Shown piece after piece: positions 17,787-26,067 of a DNA stretch of 55,128 bases. This stretch comes from an uncultured Pelagibacteraceae bacterium. GTDB taxonomy: Bacteria; Pseudomonadota; Alphaproteobacteria; Pelagibacterales; Pelagibacteraceae. The notes under the pieces were generated by a model that did not search any database, was not told where the DNA came from, and was given only the letters and a program-made list of their open reading frames with translations. The position numbers were made by a program, and so were the translations under genes. Position 1 is the first letter of the stretch. The number at the start of each line of letters is the position of its first letter. The stretch covers positions 1 to 55,128 of the forward strand of contig CACKDD010000006.1 of NCBI GenBank assembly GCA_902598825.1, written 5' to 3'.

Positions 17787-18245
17787 TCAAATAAGGCTAT
17801 CAACAATTCTTATAGCTTTTTTAACTGTCGATTTTTGAATAGATATCCTGTTTTTAGAATTAAAAATATTTTTACTAATAATTATCTTATTGCCTTTTTT
17901 TACACCAATATAGACTAACCCAATTGGTTTTTTTTTACTTCCTCCATTTGGTCCTGCAATACCAGTTATTGAAACACTGATATTTGCTTTTGATATTTTT
18001 GATAGATTTACTACCATTGCTTTGCAACATTCATGGCTTACAGCGCCAAATCTTTTAATAATATTTTTATTCACTTTTAAAACTTTGATTTTTGCTTGAT
18101 TAGAATAAGTTATAAGACCTAAATTAAATACTTTAGATGCACCACTTATAGAAGTAATGGTATTAGATAGCATACCTCCAGTACAAGACTCAGCAAAAGA
18201 TATTTTAAGTTTTTTTCTAGTTAATTTTTTTACTAAGGTTTTCAT
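17787..18245 (-). CDS. CinA C-terminal-domain protein (nicotinamide-nucleotide amidase type)
   Basis: The 152-residue protein is a stand-alone CinA C-terminal domain, the PncC family that deamidates nicotinamide mononucleotide to nicotinic acid mononucleotide in NAD salvage. It carries the hallmark SFAESCTGGMLSNTITSISGAS with the conserved Ser/Cys region, GLITYSNQAK, SVSITGIAGPNGG and KKPIGLVYIG. The N-terminal MoCF-like domain of full CinA is absent, which is normal for this stand-alone type. The start shares one base with the pgpA stop. Confidence 0.9.
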   Translation of the reverse strand: MKTLVKKLTRKKLKISFAESCTGGMLSNTITSISGASKVFNLGLITYSNQAKIKVLKVNKNIIKRFGAVSHECCKAMVVNLSKISKANISVSITGIAGPNGGSKKKPIGLVYIGVKKGNKIIISKNIFNSKNRISIQKSTVKKAIRIVDSLI

Positions 18246-18748
18246 TAAATAAAATAGCTACTTAAAACCATAAAACAAATTAATGATAAAACAACATATA
18301 AACCAGCACAAACGTCATCCATAATTACTCCAAAACTATTTTTAAAATTTCTATCAAAAAAACTTACAGGAAAGGGTTTTTTAATATCAAAAAATCTAAA
18401 TAATACGAAACAAATAGCATAAAAAATTATAGCTTCATTTGAAGATTTTTCTATGCCGTGGGAAATTTCATATAAATAAATTGGAATTGATTGACCAATA
18501 AATTCATCAATTACAATTTCTTTTGGATCTTTGTTTTCACTATTCTCAGTATGGCTAGTTACAGCAGAAAAAGAATAAATAAAAATAATAATTAATCCTA
18601 TAAGAATTAAGTTAGATGAAATATTTAAAGTATGAAATAGAACAAAAAGTATGATTATTGTAGCCAAAGACCCGACAGTCCCTGGAATCATTTTTATTTT
18701 TCCTATTCCAAACATTGTCACAAATAAGTAGTTAAATGTTTTAATCAT
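18245..18748 (-). CDS. pgpA: phosphatidylglycerophosphatase A
   Basis: PgpA removes the terminal phosphate of phosphatidylglycerophosphate to make phosphatidylglycerol in the inner membrane. The 167-residue protein has the family motifs GIGKIKMIPGTVGSLATI, EIVIDEFIGQ, FRFFDIKKPFP with the catalytic-region Asp, and the closing GVIMDDVCAGLY, along with four hydrophobic membrane stretches. It is embedded between ispDF (eight-base overlap) and the cinA-like gene, the conserved arrangement of this class. Confidence 0.93.
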   Translation of the reverse strand: MIKTFNYLFVTMFGIGKIKMIPGTVGSLATIIILFVLFHTLNISSNLILIGLIIIFIYSFSAVTSHTENSENKDPKEIVIDEFIGQSIPIYLYEISHGIEKSSNEAIIFYAICFVLFRFFDIKKPFPVSFFDRNFKNSFGVIMDDVCAGLYVVLSLICFMVLSSYFI

Positions 18749-19850
18749 ATTTTTTTATTGAAATTAAAACTTCACAAGCAATAGCTTTTTCTTTACCTAT
18801 TAAACCTAGCTTTTCTACAGTTTTACCTTTTAAATTAATCTTATTTCTGTCTAAATTCATAAGATTTGATAATGAATTAATTATTCTATTTCTATACGTG
18901 GAAACTTTAGGTTTTTGACAAATTAAATTAATATCTAAGTTATTAATTGAAAAGTTATTTTCATATAAATCTTCTATAATTGGTTTAAGCATTTTTGGAG
19001 ATCTTATATTTTTAAATTTATTTTTATTACTTGGAAAATAAGTACCAATATCTTTTTTTTGAATAGCACCTAAGATTGCATCAATTATTGCATGTAATAT
19101 AACATCACCATCTGAATGACCTTGTAAACCAGAATGGAAAGGTATTTTTGTTCCTCCAAGATAAAGTTTTTTATTTTTTATTAATCTATGAATATCAAAA
19201 CCTATACCAAAAGATACTTTACTTAATTTAACATCATCAGGGTAGGTAATCTTATTATTTTTTAATTCACCTTTAATAAAGGCAATCTTATAATCGTTTT
19301 CTATAAATAACGTTGCTTCATCATTTACTTTATTTATTTGTTTAGATGAAAGAGCGTATAAATCTTTAAACTTAAAGGCTTGGGGTGTTTGAGTTAAAAA
19401 TACTTTATCTCTGTTCAAATTAAATAGTTGATTTTGTGACTTATATTTTATTGAGTCGTTTGAATATATGTAAGGTATGACAGCTCTATTTTTTTTTAAT
19501 TTATGAATCAAATTTTTTAATAGTTTTACTGAAAAATTTGGTCTTGCTGCATCATGAATGAGCACATTTGTAGGTTTAAACTTTTTTAAATATTTTAAGG
19601 CAATTAAAGAAGAGTCAGATCTTTCTTTGCCACCTTTAATTATTTTTACAATTTTCGGAAGTTTTTTTTTCTTAAGGTGACTTAAATTGTTTGTTACAAT
19701 TATAATGTTTTTAAAAAGCTTAGAATTTAATGATTTTTCGATGGAGTGATCAATAATTTCTTTATTTTTATAATCATAGAATTGTTTTGCTATTTTATTA
19801 TGAAATCTCTTACTTTTTCCTGCAGCCAGTATTACAAAATAGTTGTTCAT
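18741..19850 (-). CDS. ispDF: bifunctional IspD/IspF (MEP isoprenoid pathway)
   Basis: This 369-residue fusion catalyses two non-consecutive steps of the MEP pathway. The N-terminal IspD part (about 1-210) has the cytidylyltransferase loop AAGKSKRFHNKIAKQF, VLIHDAARPN and TPQAFKF. The C-terminal IspF part (about 214-369) has the metal-binding DIHRL, GHSDGDVILHAIIDAILGA with Asp/His ligands, DIGTYFP and the KGKTVEKLGLIG stretch. The fusion is common in alphaproteobacteria. The intervening step, IspE, is not encoded here. It is divergent from ntrY across a 26-base gap that must hold both promoters' cores. Confidence 0.95.
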   Translation of the reverse strand: MNNYFVILAAGKSKRFHNKIAKQFYDYKNKEIIDHSIEKSLNSKLFKNIIIVTNNLSHLKKKKLPKIVKIIKGGKERSDSSLIALKYLKKFKPTNVLIHDAARPNFSVKLLKNLIHKLKKNRAVIPYIYSNDSIKYKSQNQLFNLNRDKVFLTQTPQAFKFKDLYALSSKQINKVNDEATLFIENDYKIAFIKGELKNNKITYPDDVKLSKVSFGIGFDIHRLIKNKKLYLGGTKIPFHSGLQGHSDGDVILHAIIDAILGAIQKKDIGTYFPSNKNKFKNIRSPKMLKPIIEDLYENNFSINNLDINLICQKPKVSTYRNRIINSLSNLMNLDRNKINLKGKTVEKLGLIGKEKAIACEVLISIKKYD

Positions 19851-19876
19851 TTGTTTAAATGCTATAATTCTAAAAT

Positions 19877-21679
19877 ATGGTAGATTTTTTGAAAAAAAAT
19901 ATATTCATTATTGCTCTATCTAGTACCACACTATTTATTGGATTTTTAACATTTTTAACATTTATAGATCGAAGTTTTATCGAATTAAATCAAAATAATT
20001 TACAATATTTATTAATTTTAAATATTTTTTTACTATTTTTATTATTTCTATTTATTTTTGCAGAAATACAAAAATCAATTAAAAATAATATTGATAAAGA
20101 TGGTCTTAAATCAAACAAAAAATATATTACTTATTTTTCATTATTTACTCTCATACCATCAATTTTAATATCAATATTTTCTTTATTCCTTTTTTCATTT
20201 GCACTTGAAAAATATTTTGACAAGAAAGTCACAACTGTTGTTAATAATTCATATGAATTAGCAAAAAATTATGTTGATGAAATGAGGAATAAGATTGAGG
20301 CTGAAATAGTCTTAATAGCATTTGATACAAATAAAAGTGCTAATTTTTTAAATGAAAATTCTAAAGAATATTTAAGATTCCTAAGAACTCAAAAAATTAT
20401 CAGAGATGTTGATGAAATACACATAATTGATAAAAATAAAAAGTTATTATATTCAACAGAGAAAAAAAATAAATATATCCCCCCAGTCGATAGGGCCTTA
20501 AATCTAGTGTTAGATGATGATAGACCTTTAAAGATTATAAATACCCAAGCAAATATGTCAGCTGCTATTATGAAATTAGAGTCTTCAGAGGAAAGGTTTT
20601 TGTATGTTGTAAAATTTTTAGATGAAAATATCTCTAATTATTTAACTGAATCTCAGGAAGCTATTAATTTTTATTATACTGTTGAAGAAAAAAGCACAGG
20701 TATAAAGATATCATTTATAATTATATATATAATAATTGTTTCTTTATTACTTTTTATATCGATTTCTATTGCCATTAGATTCTCTTCAAGATTTTTTAGA
20801 TCTATAAATAATTTGATTTTAGCATCAACAGAAATTGGTCAAGGAAATTTAAATTCAAAAGTACCCGAAATTAAGACTGATAAAGATATGGAAATTTTAA
20901 ATAAAAATTTTAATTCAATGATTAGTAGACTTAAAAATCAACAACAAAAATTAATAATCAATGAAAGATATGAAGCTTGGGGAAGTTTAGCAAGAAAACT
21001 CGCTCATGAAATTAAAAATCCTCTTACGCCAATTCAGTTGACGATAGATAGAATTAAAGAAAAATATATAAATCAAATTACAAAACCAGATCAAGACTCT
21101 TTTAAAGATAATTTAAAAATTATAAATACTCAAATAAAGCAAATTGAAAATTTAGTTAACGAATTTTCTGACTTTGCTAGGATGCCCAAACCGATTTTAA
21201 AAAATAATGATTTAATTAAGATTTTAAATGATAACATAAATTTATTAAAGGAAGTTAACAAATCAATAGATATTAAATTAATCAAAGATAGTGAAAATAT
21301 TATATTTAATTGTGATAAAGAACAAATTGCTCGAGTTTTTTTTAATTTAATTAAGAATTCAATTGAGAGTATTGAGCAAAAATCAGAAAAAAATGTTGAT
21401 TTTAAAAAGAAAATTTCAATTGAAATTTTAGATTTAAATGACCATATTAAAATAGTATTTATAGATAATGGTGTGGGCTTCAATGAAAAAAATAATATAA
21501 AGGAAATATTAAACCCATATTATACAACTAAAAAAAATGGTACGGGGTTAGGTTTATCAATTGTAAACAAGATAATTAATGATCATAAAGGTGAACTTGA
21601 ATTTAACTCTATCTCTGATGGTGCAAAAATAGAAATTAATTTTAAATTAGATGGCAACAGAAATTCTAATAGTAGATGA
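19877..21679 (+). CDS. ntrY: NtrY-like nitrogen-responsive sensor histidine kinase
   Basis: This 600-residue membrane histidine kinase has three N-terminal membrane segments (about 8-30, 43-62, 86-110), a sensor region (about 112-276), a fourth segment (277-300) and a HAMP-like linker (301-352). The HisKA phosphoacceptor is H377 in LAHEIKNPLTPIQ. A HATPase domain follows, with the N-box FFNLIKNSIESI, DNGVGF and GTGLGLSIV. Most NtrY proteins are longer and carry a PAS domain between HAMP and HisKA; here the two nearly abut, so the cytosolic PAS appears lost. It overlaps ntrX by 29 bases. The family role, known from SAR11 studies, is the nitrogen-limitation response. Confidence 0.9.
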   Translation: MVDFLKKNIFIIALSSTTLFIGFLTFLTFIDRSFIELNQNNLQYLLILNIFLLFLLFLFIFAEIQKSIKNNIDKDGLKSNKKYITYFSLFTLIPSILISIFSLFLFSFALEKYFDKKVTTVVNNSYELAKNYVDEMRNKIEAEIVLIAFDTNKSANFLNENSKEYLRFLRTQKIIRDVDEIHIIDKNKKLLYSTEKKNKYIPPVDRALNLVLDDDRPLKIINTQANMSAAIMKLESSEERFLYVVKFLDENISNYLTESQEAINFYYTVEEKSTGIKISFIIIYIIIVSLLLFISISIAIRFSSRFFRSINNLILASTEIGQGNLNSKVPEIKTDKDMEILNKNFNSMISRLKNQQQKLIINERYEAWGSLARKLAHEIKNPLTPIQLTIDRIKEKYINQITKPDQDSFKDNLKIINTQIKQIENLVNEFSDFARMPKPILKNNDLIKILNDNINLLKEVNKSIDIKLIKDSENIIFNCDKEQIARVFFNLIKNSIESIEQKSEKNVDFKKKISIEILDLNDHIKIVFIDNGVGFNEKNNIKEILNPYYTTKKNGTGLGLSIVNKIINDHKGELEFNSISDGAKIEINFKLDGNRNSNSR

Positions 21680-23006
21680 TAATGCGGATATTAGAAATAT
21701 CCTCAATGAATTGATTTTAGACGCTGGATATAAAACAAGATTAGCAGCTAATTACAATCAAGCACTGAGTGAAATAGATAAAAAAATGCCAGATGTGGCA
21801 ATCTTAGATGTCAAATTAGATAAAGGTGATAATGATGGTATAGAGTTATTATCGCATATTAAATCAATAAATAAAGATGTTCCAGTGATTATAATTACTG
21901 GTCATGCCAATGTTGAGATGGCTGTTAATTCACTAAAAAAAGGTGCATTTGAATTTGTTGAAAAGCCTTTTGATCGAAATAGATTATTAAATTTTATAAG
22001 TAGAGCTGTTGAAAATCTAAATTTAAAAAATCAAAATAAAGAATTTGAGAACAAATTATTTTCATCTTATGATCTAATTGGTGAAAGTAAAAATATTTTA
22101 ACAATTAGAGACCAAATTGATAAAATTTCATTAACCGAGAGTAGGATATTATTAAATGGTCCTTCAGGTTCGGGAAAAGAACTAATAGCAAGAAAAATTC
22201 ATAAAAATTCTAAAAGAAATAATAAACCATTTGTTATTTTGAATGGAGCTTTACTAGACTCAAATAAATATGAATTAGAATTATTTGGCGAAGAAAAAAA
22301 TAATGGTGCAATTTCTTATGGGGCTTTGGAAAAAGCAAATCGAGGAACTTTACTAATAGACCAGGTTTCTGAAATACCATTAGATATACAGTCTAAAATT
22401 TTAAGAGTCTTAACTGATCAAAAATTTAAAAGACTAAATGGAAATAGTGATGTGAATGTTGATGTTCGATTAATTTGTTCTTCTAGTAAGGACTTGAAGG
22501 AAGAAATTAAAATAGGAAACTTTAGAGAAGATCTTTATCATAGGTTAAATGTATTTGAAATTAACATTAAATCTTTGAATGAAAGAGTTTCAGATATCCC
22601 TTTATTGATTAAATATTTTTCAAAAAAAATTTCACAGAGTTACAATATTAAAGAATTAGAAATAGATGAGAATGATAGCTATATATTGAATCATAATTGG
22701 CAAGGTAATGTTAGAGAATTAAGGAATTTAATTGAAAGAATTGCAATTTTACAGCCAGATACAAAAGATAAAATTTCGAGTATAGTAAAAGAATCGTTAA
22801 AAAATGATAATTTTGATGAAAAAATTACAGAAAATAGCCTTTCTATACCATTAAAAGAAGCTAGAGAAAATTTTGAAAAAGAGTATTTAACTATTCAATT
22901 AAAAAAATTTAATGGAAATATATCAAAAACAGCAAACTTCGTTGGTATGGAGAGAAGCGCTCTTCATAGAAAGCTTAAAGGCTTAGGAATTAAAGAATTT
23001 AATTAA
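21651..23006 (+). CDS. ntrX: NtrX-like response regulator with degenerate AAA+ sigma-54 activator domain
   Basis: This 451-residue regulator has a receiver domain (1-122, phosphoacceptor D53 in ILDVKL, K105 in VEKPFD), an AAA+ domain (about 140-365, Walker A GPSGSGKE at 170-177) and a Fis-type helix-turn-helix at the C-terminus (GNISKTANFVGMERSALHRKL). Two key features are missing. The loop that should hold GAFTGA for sigma-54 contact reads KNNGAISYGALEKA and is shortened. The Walker B DE pair is DQ (D237-Q238), which would impair ATP hydrolysis. It probably acts as a plain DNA-binding regulator at sigma-70 promoters, consistent with the reported lack of RpoN in SAR11. It overlaps ntrY and lies one base from trkA. 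Confidence 0.92.
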   Translation: MATEILIVDDNADIRNILNELILDAGYKTRLAANYNQALSEIDKKMPDVAILDVKLDKGDNDGIELLSHIKSINKDVPVIIITGHANVEMAVNSLKKGAFEFVEKPFDRNRLLNFISRAVENLNLKNQNKEFENKLFSSYDLIGESKNILTIRDQIDKISLTESRILLNGPSGSGKELIARKIHKNSKRNNKPFVILNGALLDSNKYELELFGEEKNNGAISYGALEKANRGTLLIDQVSEIPLDIQSKILRVLTDQKFKRLNGNSDVNVDVRLICSSSKDLKEEIKIGNFREDLYHRLNVFEINIKSLNERVSDIPLLIKYFSKKISQSYNIKELEIDENDSYILNHNWQGNVRELRNLIERIAILQPDTKDKISSIVKESLKNDNFDEKITENSLSIPLKEARENFEKEYLTIQLKKFNGNISKTANFVGMERSALHRKLKGLGIKEFN

Positions 23007-23007
23007 A

Positions 23008-24399
23008 ATGAATATAATTATCTGTGGCGCTGGTAGAGTAGGGTTTACTATTGCTAAATTATTAAGTGAACAAGGTCACTCTATAACAGTGATTGATCAA
23101 TCAAGTGAAGATATTCAAAAGATTAATGATAGTCTAGATGTAAAAGCTATAGTTGGAAAAGCAACATATCCTTCAATTCTAGAAAAAGCTAATGCGTCAG
23201 AAACAGATATGATTATTGCTGTTACTCGAAATGATGAAATAAATATGTTGATTTGTCAAATAGCATTTTCTATTTTTAACATTCAAAAAAAAATTGCTAG
23301 AATTCGCTCACAAGACTATTTAAATCCAAAATTCAGTAGTGTTTATAATAAAGAAAATTTACCTATCGATGTAATTATCTCACCTGAACTTGAAATATCA
23401 AAATCAATTCAAAGAAAATTAGAAGCTCCAGGTGCTCTTGATAGTGTTCCATTTGCAGATAATAAAATAAGATTATTAGAAATTTTAATTAAAGATGGAT
23501 GTAAATCTATTGATATTAAATTTAATGAATTAACAAAAAAGTACCCTAAACTTGATGCAAATGTAATAGGAATAAATAGAGATGATAAATTTTTCATTCC
23601 AAAAAAAACTGATTCTGTAAAAAAAAGTGACAAAGTTTATTTAATTATTAATTCTGCACAAATGCCAGAAACACTAGAAGCTTTTGGCCACCTGGAGAAA
23701 ATTTCAAAAAAAATCTTAATAATTGGTGGTGGAAATATTGGGTTCAATTTAGCGAAAAATATTGAAGAAACTTTAGAGACGACGAGGGTCAAGATTGTAG
23801 AAAAAGATAAACAAAGAGCCGAATATCTTGCAAGCGAATTGAATGACTCAATTATAATCAATGGTGATGGGTTAGATGAAGAAGTATTAGTTGAAGCAAA
23901 TTTAGATGAAGCCGAAACAGTTCTAGCACTAACTAATGATGATGAAGATAACTTAATGGTAAGTGTTCTTGTTGAAAAATTTGCTAAAGATAAAAAAAAA
24001 ACTGATGATAAAAGAACTATGGCTTTGATCAATAAACCAAATTATTCTTTACTTCAATCATCTCTAAAGATCGATGACTTGATTGATCCTAGAATGACAA
24101 CTGTTTCAAGTATTTTAAAACATATTCATAAAGGAACAATTGAAAACGCTTATACTATTTCAAATGGTGAGTATGAGGTTATAGAAGCTGAAATTATCGA
24201 AACCTCTGAACTGATTAATAAAGAAATAAAAAATTCAAATCTTCCTGATGAGTTAAGAATAGGTGCAATACTCAGAGATAAAAAGGTAATCATACCACGA
24301 TCAGACTTTATCTTTAAAAAAGATGACCGAGTCGTTTTTATAGTCAAGAAAGAGTCAATTTCATTTGTTGAAAATATTTTCAGATTAAGTTCTGTTTAA
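23008..24399 (+). CDS. trkA: Trk potassium uptake regulatory subunit TrkA
   Basis: TrkA is the peripheral NAD(H)-binding gating subunit of the Trk potassium transporter. The 463-residue protein contains two tandem units, each a Rossmann RCK_N domain followed by an RCK_C domain. The glycine-rich loops are CGAGRVGFTIAKLL at about residues 6-19 and IGGGNIGFNLAKNI at about 237-250. Other features are the IARIRSQDY and RMTTVSSILKHI segments. It starts two bases after ntrX and is followed five bases later by trkH, so both Trk genes share the ntrYX transcript, as in many alphaproteobacteria. Confidence 0.94.
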   Translation: MNIIICGAGRVGFTIAKLLSEQGHSITVIDQSSEDIQKINDSLDVKAIVGKATYPSILEKANASETDMIIAVTRNDEINMLICQIAFSIFNIQKKIARIRSQDYLNPKFSSVYNKENLPIDVIISPELEISKSIQRKLEAPGALDSVPFADNKIRLLEILIKDGCKSIDIKFNELTKKYPKLDANVIGINRDDKFFIPKKTDSVKKSDKVYLIINSAQMPETLEAFGHLEKISKKILIIGGGNIGFNLAKNIEETLETTRVKIVEKDKQRAEYLASELNDSIIINGDGLDEEVLVEANLDEAETVLALTNDDEDNLMVSVLVEKFAKDKKKTDDKRTMALINKPNYSLLQSSLKIDDLIDPRMTTVSSILKHIHKGTIENAYTISNGEYEVIEAEIIETSELINKEIKNSNLPDELRIGAILRDKKVIIPRSDFIFKKDDRVVFIVKKESISFVENIFRLSSV

Positions 24400-24403
24400 A
24401 CAG

Positions 24404-25810
24404 ATGTTTAATTTACAAATAAAATACTTAAGTTTTTTTTTTGGTTTAATTTCAGTTTTATCATTTTTTAATATAATTTATTCATATTATCTAAATCTAT
24501 ACCTAAATTTAGATACTTATTATTTAAGTCTAATTATCTCTTTTATGATATCAATTTTATTTTATAAAATAAAAACTACAGATAAAAAATCATCGATTTT
24601 TGAAAAAATATTAACAGTTTTTTTTGGATATATTTTAATTCCTTTAGTCTTAAGTATCCCCTTTTATTTTAGTATTTATAATATAACTTTTTTAGATTCT
24701 TATTTTGAAGCAATTTCTGGTTTTACTTCAACTGGTTTTACTATTTTTGAAAATATAAAACACATAGATCAAAGCCTAATTTTGTGGAGGTCTACTACTC
24801 AATGGATTGGAGGTCTTTATTTTCTTTTTTCAATTGTATTTTTAATCGATATTTACGATGAAAGTTTTAAAAAAACATTAACTAATTTTTTCTCATTTAA
24901 TAGCTCAGAAGTACTAAAACAAGCTTTTAAAATTTTTTTATTATATTCCGGTATAACGCTTGTTATTTTCATAATTCTTAATATTTTTTCAATAAGATCT
25001 TTTGACTCATTAAATTTAGCTTTTTCATTAATTTCCTCTGGGGGTTTTTTACCAGTGAATGATCTCTCTAATATTATTAAAGATAAAACTCAGGTAATTA
25101 TTTTATCTATTTTAATGTTAACATCTTTTTTCAGTATATTTTTTAGTTTTAATATTGTTTTTTTAAAAAATAAAAATATTAATTTTTTCTATGAAGATTT
25201 GCATTTAATTATTTATTATATTGTTGTAGTCACAATTTTTTTTCTATTTTTTAGTTTTAATAACGAATTTTCTTCTAATCTTTTATCCATCTCAAGTAGC
25301 ATGTCAAATATTGGCTTTTCATTAGAGACAAATCAATCTAATTTAAATTTAGTCTATCTAGTATTAGTAATAATTGGTGGATCTTTTTTTTCTACAAGTT
25401 CAGGTTTAAGGTTCATAAAGATTTATTCATTATTTAAATTTTCTATTAATCAAATTTTATCATTTAGCAGACCTAAAAATATATTTATGAATAAATTAAT
25501 TTTCACTAAAATTAATTTCGATTTTGATGAAATAAATAAATATTTTTTAACTGTGTTAATTTTTATTCTATCTTTCTTCATACTAACTACAATTTTGAGT
25601 ATAAGTGGTATAAATTTTGAGAATTCTTTTAAATTATCTATTTTAACTTTAATGAATACCGTAAATTCTTCATCTTACGGATTAGCAGATTTTAATTTTA
25701 GTAATCTTAATTTTTTTATAAAATATAGTCTTATTTTCTTTATGATTATAGGTAGAATTGAACTGTTAACAATTCTTCTTATCATTAAAAAATTCCTTTT
25801 AAAAAATTAA
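24404..25810 (+). CDS. trkH: Trk potassium transporter membrane subunit TrkH
   Basis: TrkH is the membrane potassium channel-like subunit partnered by TrkA. The 468-residue protein is strongly hydrophobic with about ten membrane segments. It shows selectivity-filter-type motifs of the four MPM repeats, most clearly SGFTSTGFTIFENI followed by LILWRSTTQWIGG, then SSGGFLPVN, a middle SMSNIGFSLE, and a final NTVNSSSYGLADF with FMIIGRIELLTIL at the end. It is the last gene of ntrY-ntrX-trkA-trkH; tRNA-Arg follows after 27 bases. No hfq or hflX follows, unlike in many relatives. Confidence 0.93.
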   Translation: MFNLQIKYLSFFFGLISVLSFFNIIYSYYLNLYLNLDTYYLSLIISFMISILFYKIKTTDKKSSIFEKILTVFFGYILIPLVLSIPFYFSIYNITFLDSYFEAISGFTSTGFTIFENIKHIDQSLILWRSTTQWIGGLYFLFSIVFLIDIYDESFKKTLTNFFSFNSSEVLKQAFKIFLLYSGITLVIFIILNIFSIRSFDSLNLAFSLISSGGFLPVNDLSNIIKDKTQVIILSILMLTSFFSIFFSFNIVFLKNKNINFFYEDLHLIIYYIVVVTIFFLFFSFNNEFSSNLLSISSSMSNIGFSLETNQSNLNLVYLVLVIIGGSFFSTSSGLRFIKIYSLFKFSINQILSFSRPKNIFMNKLIFTKINFDFDEINKYFLTVLIFILSFFILTTILSISGINFENSFKLSILTLMNTVNSSSYGLADFNFSNLNFFIKYSLIFFMIIGRIELLTILLIIKKFLLKN

Positions 25811-25837
25811 TTAATTAATATATATGTATTTTATAAT

Positions 25838-25914
25838 GCGCCCTTAGCTCAGCTGGATAGAGCATCGGTTTTCTAAACCGAGGGTCGGAGGTTCGAATCC
25901 TCCAGGGCGCGCCA
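25838..25914 (+). tRNA. tRNA-Arg (anticodon TCT)
   Basis: A complete 77-base cloverleaf: acceptor stem GCGCCCT pairs with AGGGCGC, the D-arm is AGCTCAGCTGGATAGAGC, the anticodon stem TCGGT/ACCGA surrounds the loop TTTCTAA with anticodon TCT, and the T-arm is GGAGG-TTCGAAT-CCTCC. CCA is encoded. It reads AGA (and AGG by wobble), the favoured arginine codon in this AT-rich genome. Confidence 0.97.
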
Positions 25915-26011
25915 TAATCAGACCAAAATGGGTTTCCTGTGCGTTAATATCATCACTGTTTTGAATTAATTTTCCTTGAAGAGTTATTTCTTACATGCTT
26001 AAATTATGAAT

Positions 26012-26048
26012 ATTCAAAAGTTATTTTGAATTATTTGTTAACAAATAA
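26012..26048 (+). promoter_or_regulatory. two adjacent dyads upstream of aapJ (candidate operator/leader element)
   Basis: Within the 153-base gap before aapJ there are two perfect inverted repeats. ATTCAAAA and TTTTGAAT flank a GTTA loop (26012-26031), and TTATTTGTT/AACAAATAA forms an 18-base palindrome (26031-26048) that ends 19 bases before the ATG. Both could bind a dimeric regulator, or the first could fold in the leader RNA. AT-rich sequence produces such dyads by chance, so this is only suggestive. The rest of the gap (25915-26011) shows no recognisable element. Confidence 0.35.
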
Positions 26049-26067
26049 ATAAACAATAGGAAGAAAT

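Noticed and set aside
23637..24032. 131-residue minus-strand frame inside trkA
   Set aside because: Ser/Leu-rich shadow of the trkA coding frame, without domain or start context.
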